A stretch of DNA of 64,000 nt. Origin: Thermohalobaculum sp039816045 (GTDB taxonomy: Bacteria; Pseudomonadota; Alphaproteobacteria; Rhodobacterales; Rhodobacteraceae). The notes beneath the pieces are model-generated. The model saw only the letters and a program-made list of their open reading frames with translations. It made no database searches and had not been told where the DNA came from. The stretch lies in NCBI GenBank assembly GCA_039816045.1, contig JBCBYB010000005.1:123104-187103 (forward strand), in the 5' to 3' direction. The first letter of the stretch is position 1; each line of letters starts with the position of its first letter. Positions 44,899 through 53,334 of the stretch are shown one piece after another. Position numbers and translations under genes: made by a program.

Positions 44899-46632
44899 AT
44901 GAAGAACGCTACCAACATCGAGTTCACCAAGCAGTGGTGCAAGAAGGAGATGCCGGCGACGCTCAAAAAGTCGGGACCGCCGTTTGAGAAGGCAATCGAT
45001 GAACTGGTAAAGACCCGCTCGGCCCTGAAGCCGAACGATGAGGGCACGGCCAAAGCGCTCCAGAAGGCGGTCGATCAGCTGTCCAAGGCCGCAAAGGATG
45101 TGATTGCCGAAGCCAAGGCGCTCGAGAAGAAGACAAAGGACAAAGCCGAGAAGACCGATCTCCAAAATACGGCTCAAGTGATGCTGAAGCCCTTCGAGAA
45201 GGCATTGGCAGAGGTTGTCCAAGAGCTTGAAAACGCTGGGGCCGTAGAAGAAATCGAGGAGAGCGACGAGGAAGACGAAGCCAGCGATGACAAGCTGGCC
45301 GATCCCGCAAAACACGCGGATTACATCAAGAAAACCAGTACGAAACTAAAGAAGAAAATCTTCAACTTCGCGCTTGGCTTTTCGGGCAATAAGCCTGAGG
45401 ATATGCGCTTTAACTTCCACAACAAGAAGGCCGGGCGCAGCCTTGGCGGCAAGCTGAAAGCGGTGGCCAAGTCGAAGAAATTCACGTTCGGTAAGGTCGG
45501 CACCCAGGCGCTGGAAGAGGGCACGACCGGCGAAGAGGGCGGCTCGGGCTCCCGGACGTTGATCCTCTATATCGAGGGCCGCAGGATCCCGGGGCTCGCA
45601 AAGCGTGTGAAGCTGATGTTCCGGACGCTGAAGGTGGCGGCCTTCAGCAAGGTCAAGATCGTGGTCGACGGCAAGGAGGTTGAGAGCGCCGACGACGACA
45701 TGGACCTGACCGTCCAGCCGATGGATCTGGATGCGCCGGATGACGAGGGTGTGGAGGAGAACAATGAGACGGTCGCACCTCCTCCGCCGCCAACGCCCAC
45801 ATCCACCGACGACGGAGGGCGCGCTGAAGCGCTGAGGCGGCGGCTCGCCGATGTCAACGCGCAACTGGCTGCAATGACCAGGGACGACGCAACCAAGTTC
45901 CAGGACCTCGCCTCGAAAGCGCAGTCGGCAATCGACAAAAACCAACTGGACGCCGCAGAGAAAATCATTGCAGCTCTTGAACAGCGGGTCGGAAGCGCCC
46001 CCGAGAAGACGAGCGAAGACCGGGCCGAGCAGATCCGCAAGGCGCTCACGCCGCTCGTGAAACGGGTGAAGGAGCTGGAGGACAAAGAAGTCGCCCAAAC
46101 CCTGGGGGGCGAGGCGCAAGCGATCTTGGGCATGCTCCGCGCCGGCCAGCTGGGCGATGCGGCGAAGGCGCTGGCCGCTCTCGCCGAAGCGCTGAAAAAG
46201 GCCGAGGCCGGAGGCACGGTTGAGGAGACCGCGGAGGAGGAAGAAAGCCGCGATCCGATGGTTGTGTGGCGATCCGCCAAGGAGGTCACGGATGTGGACC
46301 TGAGCGCGCTGCAGTCCGCGATCTCGGATATTCCCGACCCGAACCTTCAACGCATCGCTGAATATGGGCTGAACGGCATCACCCAGGAAGGGTCAAAGGG
46401 CCGTCAGGTCGCCATGCAAACGGCGCTGATGAATTACAACATGGCAGGTGGCGGCGAAGCGAAAGACAAGGCGGCAAAGGCGCTCCGCGAGATGGTTGCC
46501 GACTATCGGTCCTTCATCGAGAGCGACGCGCTGATCAAGCTCTGCGAGAAGAACCCGTTCGATGTGAAGGTCGACATCCGTGGGCCGATGAACAAAGCGC
46601 TCACGCGGATCGAGGCCCTGGTCGCGGGCTGA
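44899..46632 (+). CDS. Modular helical protein, third gene of the locus
   Basis: 577 residues. Visible modules: a Lys-rich helical N-terminus (1-110); an acidic linker (EEIEESDEEDEASDD, about 117-131); a middle domain with predicted strands (FNFALGFSGNKPEDMRFNF at about 154 and RTLILYIEGRRIPGLAKRV at about 218); a Pro-rich linker (VAPPPPPTPTSTDD, about 292-305); a helical region; and a terminal domain (about 455-577) with DLSALQSAISDIPDPNLQRI and NPFDVKVDIRGPMNKALTRI. AAGGAG nine bases upstream supports ATG 44899 rather than ATG 44890. GC is slightly lower around 45100-45450 than in neighbours. No family recognised. It ends five bases before the convergent LacI gene. Confidence 0.85.
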   Translation: MKNATNIEFTKQWCKKEMPATLKKSGPPFEKAIDELVKTRSALKPNDEGTAKALQKAVDQLSKAAKDVIAEAKALEKKTKDKAEKTDLQNTAQVMLKPFEKALAEVVQELENAGAVEEIEESDEEDEASDDKLADPAKHADYIKKTSTKLKKKIFNFALGFSGNKPEDMRFNFHNKKAGRSLGGKLKAVAKSKKFTFGKVGTQALEEGTTGEEGGSGSRTLILYIEGRRIPGLAKRVKLMFRTLKVAAFSKVKIVVDGKEVESADDDMDLTVQPMDLDAPDDEGVEENNETVAPPPPPTPTSTDDGGRAEALRRRLADVNAQLAAMTRDDATKFQDLASKAQSAIDKNQLDAAEKIIAALEQRVGSAPEKTSEDRAEQIRKALTPLVKRVKELEDKEVAQTLGGEAQAILGMLRAGQLGDAAKALAALAEALKKAEAGGTVEETAEEEESRDPMVVWRSAKEVTDVDLSALQSAISDIPDPNLQRIAEYGLNGITQEGSKGRQVAMQTALMNYNMAGGGEAKDKAAKALREMVADYRSFIESDALIKLCEKNPFDVKVDIRGPMNKALTRIEALVAG

Positions 46633-46637
46633 GGCGC

Positions 46638-47678
46638 TTATGCCGCGCGCGGCGGGCCAGTGGTGGCCCGCTGCACCACCATGACATCGCAGCACTCTCG
46701 CACCTGAATGGCCGGCCCCTGCCCCGCAATGGCCTCGGTGAGATGCTGGCCCGCGAGCCTCCCGATCCGCTCCGCAGGCAGCCGGACGGTGCTCAGCCCC
46801 GGTTCGATGTCCGCCGAGCCCGGGAAATCCCCGATCCCCATGATCGAGAGCGCTTCGGGCACCGCGAGCCCGGCCTGCTGCGCGGCATAGACCGCCCCTT
46901 GGGCGATGACGTCGTTTCCGCAGAGCAGTGCTGTCGGCGGATCGGGCTCCGCCAGCAGTGAGAGTACGGCCGCCTTAGCCCGGCTCACATTGTAGACCGT
47001 ATCGACGCGACGGACTGCCTGCGTGGGGATCCCGGCTTCGGTCAATGCCCGCTCGGCGCCCGCCATGCGCCCACGTGCGCGCTCGTTCTCCGTCAGCGGC
47101 GGGAGGGCAAGAGCCACGCGACGGTGTCCCAGATCGAGGAGATGCCGCATCGCGCGGTAGCCGACCTCGAGGTTATCGACCCCCACACACGGCAGGCGCG
47201 AGGCCGGATCGTGGTTCCATATCGCGATCGCCGGCACCCCCTGGCGCTCGATCATCGTGAAGGCCGCGTCTTGATGGTCGAGCCCGATCAGCGCGATGCC
47301 GTCGACGCGGTGCTCCAGCAGCTTGCGCAGAACTGACACTTCGCGGCGAAGGTCATAGCCGTGGGTCGCGATCAGGATGGTGAAGCCCTCTGCATCCACT
47401 GTGTCGGAGAAGGCTTGCATCATCTCCGAGAAGATCGGGCTGGTGACCGTCGGGAGCACGAGCCCCACCGTGCCGCTCCGGCGCCCATGCATGGTGCGGG
47501 CGGCGCGGTTGCGGATATAGCCGAGTTGCTCCACCGCCGCTTCGATGCGCTTTCGGGTGGGTGCGCGCACAATCTCGGGGTGGTTGAAGGCGCGGCTGAC
47601 CGTGGCGGCCGACACCCCGGCCGCCTGTGCGACCGTGGTGATATCGATCTTGTCGTTCGCTTTCTCCCGCTCGCCCAT
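46638..47678 (-). CDS. LacI family transcriptional regulator
   Basis: 346 residues. The helix-turn-helix near the N-terminus reads DITTVAQAAGVSAATVSRAFNHPEIVRAPTRKRIEAAVEQLGYIRN, with the hinge helix after it, and the effector domain has the usual periplasmic-binding-protein-like fold (GLVLPTVTSPIFSEMMQAF; CGNDVIAQGAVYAAQ). It is divergent from the transporter-dehydrogenase operon, and a strong LacI-type operator lies between them, so it most likely represses that operon until its substrate or a CoA intermediate binds. I chose ATG 47678; longer forms from 47723 have poor residues and would run over the operator. Confidence 0.92.
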   Translation of the reverse strand: MGEREKANDKIDITTVAQAAGVSAATVSRAFNHPEIVRAPTRKRIEAAVEQLGYIRNRAARTMHGRRSGTVGLVLPTVTSPIFSEMMQAFSDTVDAEGFTILIATHGYDLRREVSVLRKLLEHRVDGIALIGLDHQDAAFTMIERQGVPAIAIWNHDPASRLPCVGVDNLEVGYRAMRHLLDLGHRRVALALPPLTENERARGRMAGAERALTEAGIPTQAVRRVDTVYNVSRAKAAVLSLLAEPDPPTALLCGNDVIAQGAVYAAQQAGLAVPEALSIMGIGDFPGSADIEPGLSTVRLPAERIGRLAGQHLTEAIAGQGPAIQVRECCDVMVVQRATTGPPRAA

Positions 47679-47696
47679 GCGTTCACGTCTTGGAAA

Positions 47697-47710
47697 TGAA
47701 AACGATTGCA
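47697..47710. promoter_or_regulatory. LacI/GalR-type operator
   Basis: TGAAAACGATTGCA: the classic 14-base layout with a central CG and matching TG..CA ends (10 of 14 positions symmetric). It sits in the divergent promoter between the LacI-type gene and tctA, 19 bases upstream of the regulator start. Confidence 0.7.
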
Positions 47711-47778
47711 TTCTTAGTTTCATGCCCTAGCCTTCCCGTCAACCACTCGCCAAAGGGTGGACAAAAGGGGAGGCGGAG

Positions 47779-49284
47779 GTGGAGTTCCTCCAGTATTTCG
47801 GCGCGGTTTTCGAGCCGCTCTCATTGCTGTTGCTGATCGGCGGAACCGTGGGCGGGCTGATCCTTGGGGCGACGCCCGGGCTCTCGCCGACGATGGCGGT
47901 GGCGCTGTTGATCCCCTTCACCTTTCAGCTCGCGCCGACACAGGGACTGATCCTGTTGGGGGCGGCCTATACCTCCACCGTGGCGGGCGGAGCCGTCAGC
48001 GCGATCCTCCTCAAGATCCCCGGGGCGCCAGCCAACATCGCGACCACCCTCGACGGTCACACCATGGCGCAGAAGGGTGAGGGCGCACGAGCGCTCCAGC
48101 TTTCCTTCCTCGCCTCGGCTGTCGGAGGTGTCTTCGGCGTGATGCTGCTGATCTTCCTCACACCGGTTCTGGCCGCCTGGGCGTTGGAGTTCGGCCCGTC
48201 CGAGCTCTTCTGGCTCGCCATTATCGGCGTCACGGTAATCGGCTCGCTCGAGTCGAAATCGGTGGTGAAGGGGCTCTTGTCCGGCTGCATCGGGATGTGG
48301 CTCGCGACCATCGGCTTTGACGACATCCTCGGCACCCAGCGCTTCATCTTCCACGATGCGCTCGGCGGGGGCATCAGCATCATCCCCGCTCTGATTGGGC
48401 TGTTCGCGATCCCCCAGGTCATGGCGATGTTCGCCAAGGGACGTCAGCGGCGCGACATGGAGGTGCTGACGGTTACCGTGCACCCGCTGCGAGAGGCGGT
48501 GGGGGAACTCTTCCGGCGCACCCGTGCGCTTGGGATCGGGACGGCAGCGGGCTCGATCATCGGGCTGATCCCCGGCGTGGGCGGCCAGATCGCGGGCCTC
48601 GTCGCCTATGACCAGGCGAAGAAGCTCTCCCGCGAACCGCAACGCTTCGGCACCGGGCATTCCGAAGGGGTGATCGCGGCGGAGAGTGCGAACAACGCCA
48701 TGGTCGGGCCCTCGCTGGTGCCGCTGCTGACGCTCTCGATCCCCGGGAGCCCGACGGCGGCGGTGCTGCTAGGGGGCCTCTTGATCCACGGGATCTTCCC
48801 AGGGACGGATCTGTTCGACAACCACCCGGATGTGGCCTGGACCTTCATCAACTCCATGCTGGTGGGCCAGATCCTGATGCTGGGCTTTGGGCTCTATATC
48901 GCGGGGCTGGCCGCCCGTGTCGCACAGGTGCCGCAGTCGATCATGGCTGCCGTGGTCCTGGGGCTCGCCGTCTTTGGCGCCTATTCCGTGCAGACCTCGA
49001 TGTCGGATGTCTACGTGATGGCGGTGCTGGGTGTGGGCATGTATTTCCTCGAGCGCTTCGGCTTCTCGGCGGCGCCATTGGTTCTGGGGCTGATCCTCGG
49101 CCCGATCGCGGAGTCGAACTTCATCCAAGGGGCGACCATCGCCGCGGCGCAGGACGGCATCTTCGTCTACTTCTTCACCGGCACGCTCAACATCGTGCTG
49201 ATCGTGCTGGGCGCGCTCTCGATCCTCTACTCCGTCGCCATGGAGTTGCGAAGCCGCCGCCGCCCGCAGGAGGTAACCCCATGA
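47779..49284 (+). CDS. tctA: Tripartite tricarboxylate transporter, large permease subunit
   Basis: 501 residues with about 11-12 membrane helices. TctA signature blocks: GGLILGATPGLSPTMAVALL near residue 25, TSTVAGGAVSAILLKIPGAP, then GLIPGVGGQIAGLVAYDQAK and LTLSIPGSPTAAVLLGGLL. It is the sodium- or proton-driven transport subunit that takes substrate from the periplasmic binding protein. GTG start with GGGGAGG upstream; the stop overlaps tctB by four bases. With SauS-like and CoA-ligase genes downstream, the substrate is probably a small sulfonate or carboxylate such as sulfoacetate. Confidence 0.93.
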   Translation: MEFLQYFGAVFEPLSLLLLIGGTVGGLILGATPGLSPTMAVALLIPFTFQLAPTQGLILLGAAYTSTVAGGAVSAILLKIPGAPANIATTLDGHTMAQKGEGARALQLSFLASAVGGVFGVMLLIFLTPVLAAWALEFGPSELFWLAIIGVTVIGSLESKSVVKGLLSGCIGMWLATIGFDDILGTQRFIFHDALGGGISIIPALIGLFAIPQVMAMFAKGRQRRDMEVLTVTVHPLREAVGELFRRTRALGIGTAAGSIIGLIPGVGGQIAGLVAYDQAKKLSREPQRFGTGHSEGVIAAESANNAMVGPSLVPLLTLSIPGSPTAAVLLGGLLIHGIFPGTDLFDNHPDVAWTFINSMLVGQILMLGFGLYIAGLAARVAQVPQSIMAAVVLGLAVFGAYSVQTSMSDVYVMAVLGVGMYFLERFGFSAAPLVLGLILGPIAESNFIQGATIAAAQDGIFVYFFTGTLNIVLIVLGALSILYSVAMELRSRRRPQEVTP

Positions 49285-49745
49285 CCACCGCGAGCCGTCT
49301 GCAGCACACCATCGCCTCCGGCATCGTCGCCGCGGTCGGGATCTGGGTCGCCTGGATCAGTTACACGCAGGAGCCGGCGGAGGCGTTCTTCTTTCCCCGG
49401 CTGATCGCAACGGTCTTTGTGGTGCTGGCGCTCTGGACCTTCGGCAAAGCGATCCTCGGGCTCTCCAAGGCGGGCGAGGGCGTCTCCCTCGGCGACCTGC
49501 GGAATTTCCTACCGGGGGTGGTGATCGCCGCGATCTATGTGTTCTGGGCGGCCAAAGCGTTCGGCTTCTACACCGCGACAGCTCTGGCCTTCTTCGTGCT
49601 GTACGCCATCTACGACCCCGCCCCACATGCGGAGCTCCGCAGCTGGGGCCGCCGCCTGGCCGTGACCGCCGGGTTCATCGCCGTGATGTACGCCCTCTTC
49701 GCGCAGCTTTTGCAGGTCTACACCCCGCGCGAGGTTCTGTTCTGA
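49281..49745 (+). CDS. tctB: Tripartite tricarboxylate transporter, small permease subunit
   Basis: 154 residues with four membrane helices, the standard TctB layout (SGIVAAVGIWVAWISYTQEP ... FFFPRLIATVFVVLALWTFGKAI ... VVIAAIYVFWAAKAFGFYTATALAFFVLYAIYD). It joins TctA to form the membrane complex. It overlaps tctA by four bases and is followed 31 bases later by the binding protein gene. Confidence 0.9.
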   Translation: MTTASRLQHTIASGIVAAVGIWVAWISYTQEPAEAFFFPRLIATVFVVLALWTFGKAILGLSKAGEGVSLGDLRNFLPGVVIAAIYVFWAAKAFGFYTATALAFFVLYAIYDPAPHAELRSWGRRLAVTAGFIAVMYALFAQLLQVYTPREVLF

Positions 49746-49776
49746 GACGACACAACAAAAATCCAGGGAGGAAAAC

Positions 49777-50736
49777 ATGAAACGACTGATAGCGGGCCTC
49801 GCCGCCCTCGTGATCGGCGTCGCCGGGATGGCCGCCGCCGAAGAGTATCCGGACCGGCCCATCATGCTGATGGTCTCCTACGGCGCGGGCGGGGCCACCG
49901 ACTTCCAGGCCCGCATCGTGACCATGACTGCGGGGAACGAGGACGCCCTCGGCATGCCGATCGCCATCATCAACAAGCCAGGCGCGGGTGGCCGCGTCGG
50001 CTGGAACTGGTTCGCGGGTCAGGCGGATGCGGACGGCTACACGCTCGGGGCCTACAACATCCCCCATTTCATCGCGCAGTCGATCAAGGGCGGGGTCTCC
50101 TACTCCAAGGACAGTTTTGAGCCCATCGCGAACTGGGGGGCAGATCCTGCGGTCTTCGTGGTTGCAGCGGACAGCGAGTTCAACTCGATGGCCGATGTGA
50201 TCACCTGGGCGAACGCGAACCCGGGCAAGCTGACCTTCTCGGGTGCGGGGTTCTTTGTCGGCCACCACATCGCGGCGCTGCAGCTTGAGAAGGCCGCCGG
50301 CGTGAAGCTCGCATATATCCCGACCAAAGGTGGCGGCGCTGCAGCGATGAAGGCCGTCATCGCAGGCGACGTGCTGGCCGGGGTCAACAACCTCTCCGAC
50401 GCCTTTCGCGCGCGCGAAGCCGGAAACGTCAAGATCCTCGGCGTCTTCGATCTGGAACGGAACGACTTCCTGCCCGATGTGCCGACAATGAAGGAGCAAG
50501 GCTTCGACATCGACAATGCGAGCGTGAACTTCCGCGGCATCATGGTGCCGAAAGGCACGCCCGAGGCCGTGATCGATAAACTGGCCGCCACGGTGCCGGA
50601 GATGTTCAAGAACGCCCGCGTGGCCAAACGCATGAAAGCCGGCGGCTCGCCTATGCACATCATGACCCGCGACGAGGTCAAAGCGATGTGGGAAGCCCGC
50701 CAGAAAACCCTCGAAGAGCTGCTCGCCGGCCTTTGA
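49777..50736 (+). CDS. tctC: Tripartite tricarboxylate transporter, periplasmic binding protein
   Basis: 319 residues with a signal peptide (MKRLIAGLAALVIGVAGMAAA). Conserved TctC/Bug elements: EYPDRPIMLMVSYGAGGATDFQARIV, INKPGAGGRVGWNWFAG, IPTKGGGAAAMKAVIAGDVLAGVNN and FRGIMVPKGTPEAVIDKLA. It binds substrate in the periplasm and passes it to TctAB. Strong GGGAGG upstream. A hairpin downstream (50745-50767) probably reduces transcription into sauS so the binding protein is made in excess. Confidence 0.93.
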   Translation: MKRLIAGLAALVIGVAGMAAAEEYPDRPIMLMVSYGAGGATDFQARIVTMTAGNEDALGMPIAIINKPGAGGRVGWNWFAGQADADGYTLGAYNIPHFIAQSIKGGVSYSKDSFEPIANWGADPAVFVVAADSEFNSMADVITWANANPGKLTFSGAGFFVGHHIAALQLEKAAGVKLAYIPTKGGGAAAMKAVIAGDVLAGVNNLSDAFRAREAGNVKILGVFDLERNDFLPDVPTMKEQGFDIDNASVNFRGIMVPKGTPEAVIDKLAATVPEMFKNARVAKRMKAGGSPMHIMTRDEVKAMWEARQKTLEELLAGL

Positions 50737-50744
50737 AACCAACT

Positions 50745-50767
50745 GCCGGGGCGCACCCCGCCCCGGC
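50745..50767 (+). terminator. Intercistronic hairpin after tctC
   Basis: GCCGGGGCG and CGCCCCGGC form a perfect 9-bp GC stem around a CACCC loop, beginning 8 bases after the tctC stop and ending 20 bases before the sauS start. There is no T run, so it likely works as a partial stop or mRNA stabiliser inside the operon. Confidence 0.65.
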
Positions 50768-50787
50768 CACAGCATAGGAGACCGCCC

Positions 50788-52197
50788 ATGCTCTCGCCCG
50801 TCCCAACGCCGTCCGAGGCTGTCGCCGAGGTAATCGCCCGCGCCCGCGCCGCGATGGAGGCCTATGAAAACACCGATCAGGCGCGCGTCGACGAGGCGGT
50901 CACGGCGCTGGCCTGGTCGATCTACAAGCCCGAACATGCTGAGATGCTGGCGGCGCTGGCGGTGGAGGACACCGGGCTCGGCAATGTGCCCTCCAAGATC
51001 GTGAAGAACACCCGAAAGACCTTCGGGACCTTGCGCGATCTGATGCGGGTGAAGACGGTCGGCGTGATCTCGGAAGAGCCCGAACGGGGCATGGTGAAAT
51101 ACGGCAAGCCCGTGGGGGTTGTGGGCGCGATCTGTCCCTCGACCAACCCCGCCGCGACGCCGGTCAACAAGGCGATGATGGCGCTGAAGGGCGGCAACGC
51201 TGTGGTGATCGCCCCCTCGCCCGCAGGTGCTGCAACCACAGGCAAGACGGTTGAGCTGATGCGCGCCGAGCTTGCCAAGGCAGGGCATCCGGAGGATCTG
51301 GTTCAGATCCTGCCCGCTCCGGTTTCCAAGGAGATGACCCAAGCACTGATCGAGCAATGCGACCTCGCCGTGGTCACCGGCTCCCAGAACAACGTCAAGC
51401 GTGCGATGCAGTCAGGGACGGTCTCGATCGGCGTGGGTGCCGGGAACGTGCCGGTGATCATCGACAGCACCGCAGAGCTCGACGACGCGGCGGAGAAAAT
51501 CACCGCCTCCAAGATCTTCGACAACGCGACCTCGTGCTCCTCGGAGAACGCGGTGGTGATCCTCGACGATGTCTATGACGCGGCGCTCGAAGCCCTCCGG
51601 CGCAGCGGGGCCTGGGTGTGTTCTCCGCAGGAGAAGGCTCGCATCGGCGCCACGCTCTGGCAGAATGGCAAGCTCAACCGCCATGTGATCGCCAAGGACG
51701 CTGCGGTCTCGGCAGATGTCATGGGCCTGCCACCCGAGGCGCGCGAGGCGAAGTACTTCTTGGTCGAGGAGGAGGCGGTCACCGGTAAGAACTCCTTTGC
51801 CGACGAGAAGCTGTCGCTGGTGCTCACCGCCTATCGCGCGCGCGACTTTGCGGACGCCAAGCGGATCTGCACGGAGATCTTGCACGTCACGGGTCTCGGC
51901 CATTCTGTTGGCATCCACACCGCGGATATGAACCACGCCCGCGACCTGGCCGAGCACACCGATGTGGTCCGCGTTCTGGTCAACCAAGCGCACACCTTCG
52001 GCAACGGTGGGGGCTTCAACAACAGCTTACCCTTCACCCTCTCAATGGGCGGAGGCACCTGGGCGGGCAACACGATCTCCGACAACCTGAATTGGTCGCA
52101 CTTCATCAACATCACCCATCTCGTGACAACGATCCCGGAGGACAAACCCTCCGAGGAGGCGCTGTTCGGCGGGCATTGGGCGAAATACGGACGCTGA
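50788..52197 (+). CDS. sauS: CoA-acylating sulfoacetaldehyde dehydrogenase-like (SauS)
   Basis: 469 residues, CoA-dependent aldehyde dehydrogenase. Catalytic Cys in SKIFDNATSCSSENAVVILDD (C-S-S-E motif); cofactor-binding GVVGAICPSTNPAATPVNKA; later ADEKLSLVLTAYRARDFADA and HTFGNGGGFNNSLPFTLSMG. The overall pattern matches SauS of sulfoacetate degraders, which interconverts sulfoacetyl-CoA and sulfoacetaldehyde with NADP(H). Other acylating aldehyde dehydrogenases (EutE/PduP-like) share parts of this, so specificity is inferred from the xsc gene, the transporter and the CoA ligase. AGGAG precedes the ATG. It is followed four bases later by the ligase beta subunit. Confidence 0.8.
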   Translation: MLSPVPTPSEAVAEVIARARAAMEAYENTDQARVDEAVTALAWSIYKPEHAEMLAALAVEDTGLGNVPSKIVKNTRKTFGTLRDLMRVKTVGVISEEPERGMVKYGKPVGVVGAICPSTNPAATPVNKAMMALKGGNAVVIAPSPAGAATTGKTVELMRAELAKAGHPEDLVQILPAPVSKEMTQALIEQCDLAVVTGSQNNVKRAMQSGTVSIGVGAGNVPVIIDSTAELDDAAEKITASKIFDNATSCSSENAVVILDDVYDAALEALRRSGAWVCSPQEKARIGATLWQNGKLNRHVIAKDAAVSADVMGLPPEAREAKYFLVEEEAVTGKNSFADEKLSLVLTAYRARDFADAKRICTEILHVTGLGHSVGIHTADMNHARDLAEHTDVVRVLVNQAHTFGNGGGFNNSLPFTLSMGGGTWAGNTISDNLNWSHFINITHLVTTIPEDKPSEEALFGGHWAKYGR

Positions 52198-52200
52198 GGA

Positions 52201-53334
52201 ATGGATTTCGAGGAACAGGCGGCCAAGCCGCTGCTGGCGGCACACGGGATCGCGGTGCCTGCATCGCAGTTGGTGGAGACCCCGGAGGCCGCTGCCGATG
52301 CTGCACGCGCCATCGGGCCCTGTGTGGTGAAGGCACAGGTCCCGACCGGCAAGCGGGGCAAAGCGGGTGGCATCCGTCTGGCCGCAACGCCCGAGGAGGC
52401 GGCCGAAGCGACCCGGGCGATTTTGGACCTCACCATCGATGGCTGGCCCGTTCGCCGGATGCTGATTGAGGCGCAGGTGCCAATTGCCCGCGAGCTCTAT
52501 GCCGCGGTGCTCAACGACCATGCAGCCCGGTCTCCGGCCGTCTTGTTCTCGACCGCGGGCGGCATGGATGTGGAGGAAGCGGCAGCCGCCGATCCCTCGG
52601 CCATGCGTCGGATTACCGTTCCGATCGGTGCGGGGCTGACCGTGGCCGCGGCGGAAGACCTGCTTAAGGACGCGGATCTTGGCGCGGCTCACGGCGCGGT
52701 CCGCGACGCCCTGTTGGCCCTCTACCGGGCCTATCGCGCGTCCGATGCGGAGCTTTTGGAGGTGAACCCTTTGGTCGTCACGCGGGAAGAAGCGGTCGTC
52801 GCGCTCGATTGCAAGCTGACCCTCGACGATGCCGCAGCACCCCGCCAGCCCGACCTCGCCCCAGCCGCAGCGCCCGAGCGGCGTACCGCTCTGGAGGCCC
52901 GGGCCGCAGAGGCTGGCCTCAAATACATCGAACTCGATGGCTCTGTCGGTGTGCTGGCCAATGGCGCAGGGCTGACCATGACCTCGATGGACATCATCGC
53001 CCACTATGGCGGACGCCCGGCCAATTTCCTCGAGATCGGCGGCGAGGCCTACACCAAGGCGACCACCGCGCTCGGCATCGTGCTCGACAACCCGAATGTC
53101 CGGTCGCTGTTGGTGAACTTTTGCGGGGCGTTCGCCCGGACAGACGTGATGGCCGAGGGGGTTGTGCGCGCCTGGGAAGAGCTAAAGCCTGACATCCCCG
53201 TCTTCTTCACCATCCACGGGACCGGCGAAGAGGAGGCCATCAAACTGGTGCAAGACCGCCTCGGCATCACGCCCTATGACCTTGCAGATGGCGCAGTGAA
53301 GGCCGCCGTCGCCGCAGCGGAGGCCCGCTCATGA
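52201..53334 (+). CDS. Acyl-CoA ligase (ADP-forming), beta subunit
   Basis: 377 residues, SucC-like ATP-grasp protein. MDFEEQAAKPLLAAHGIAVP opens the ATP-grasp fold, followed by VVKAQVPTGKRGKAGGIRLA, AELLEVNPLVVTREEAVVALDCKLTLDD (metal ligands Asn and Asp) and GGRPANFLEIGGEAYTKATTALG. Paired with the alpha subunit it would make a CoA thioester from a carboxylate, ATP and CoA. In this operon the product is most likely sulfoacetyl-CoA, the substrate of the SauS-like enzyme; succinate or malate specificity is the main alternative. It overlaps the alpha gene by four bases. Confidence 0.88.
   Translation: MDFEEQAAKPLLAAHGIAVPASQLVETPEAAADAARAIGPCVVKAQVPTGKRGKAGGIRLAATPEEAAEATRAILDLTIDGWPVRRMLIEAQVPIARELYAAVLNDHAARSPAVLFSTAGGMDVEEAAAADPSAMRRITVPIGAGLTVAAAEDLLKDADLGAAHGAVRDALLALYRAYRASDAELLEVNPLVVTREEAVVALDCKLTLDDAAAPRQPDLAPAAAPERRTALEARAAEAGLKYIELDGSVGVLANGAGLTMTSMDIIAHYGGRPANFLEIGGEAYTKATTALGIVLDNPNVRSLLVNFCGAFARTDVMAEGVVRAWEELKPDIPVFFTIHGTGEEEAIKLVQDRLGITPYDLADGAVKAAVAAAEARS

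Noticed and set aside
46638..47723. Longer LacI start at 47723
   Set aside because: It would run across the operator and add residues not typical of the family; ATG 47678 fits the usual N-terminus.
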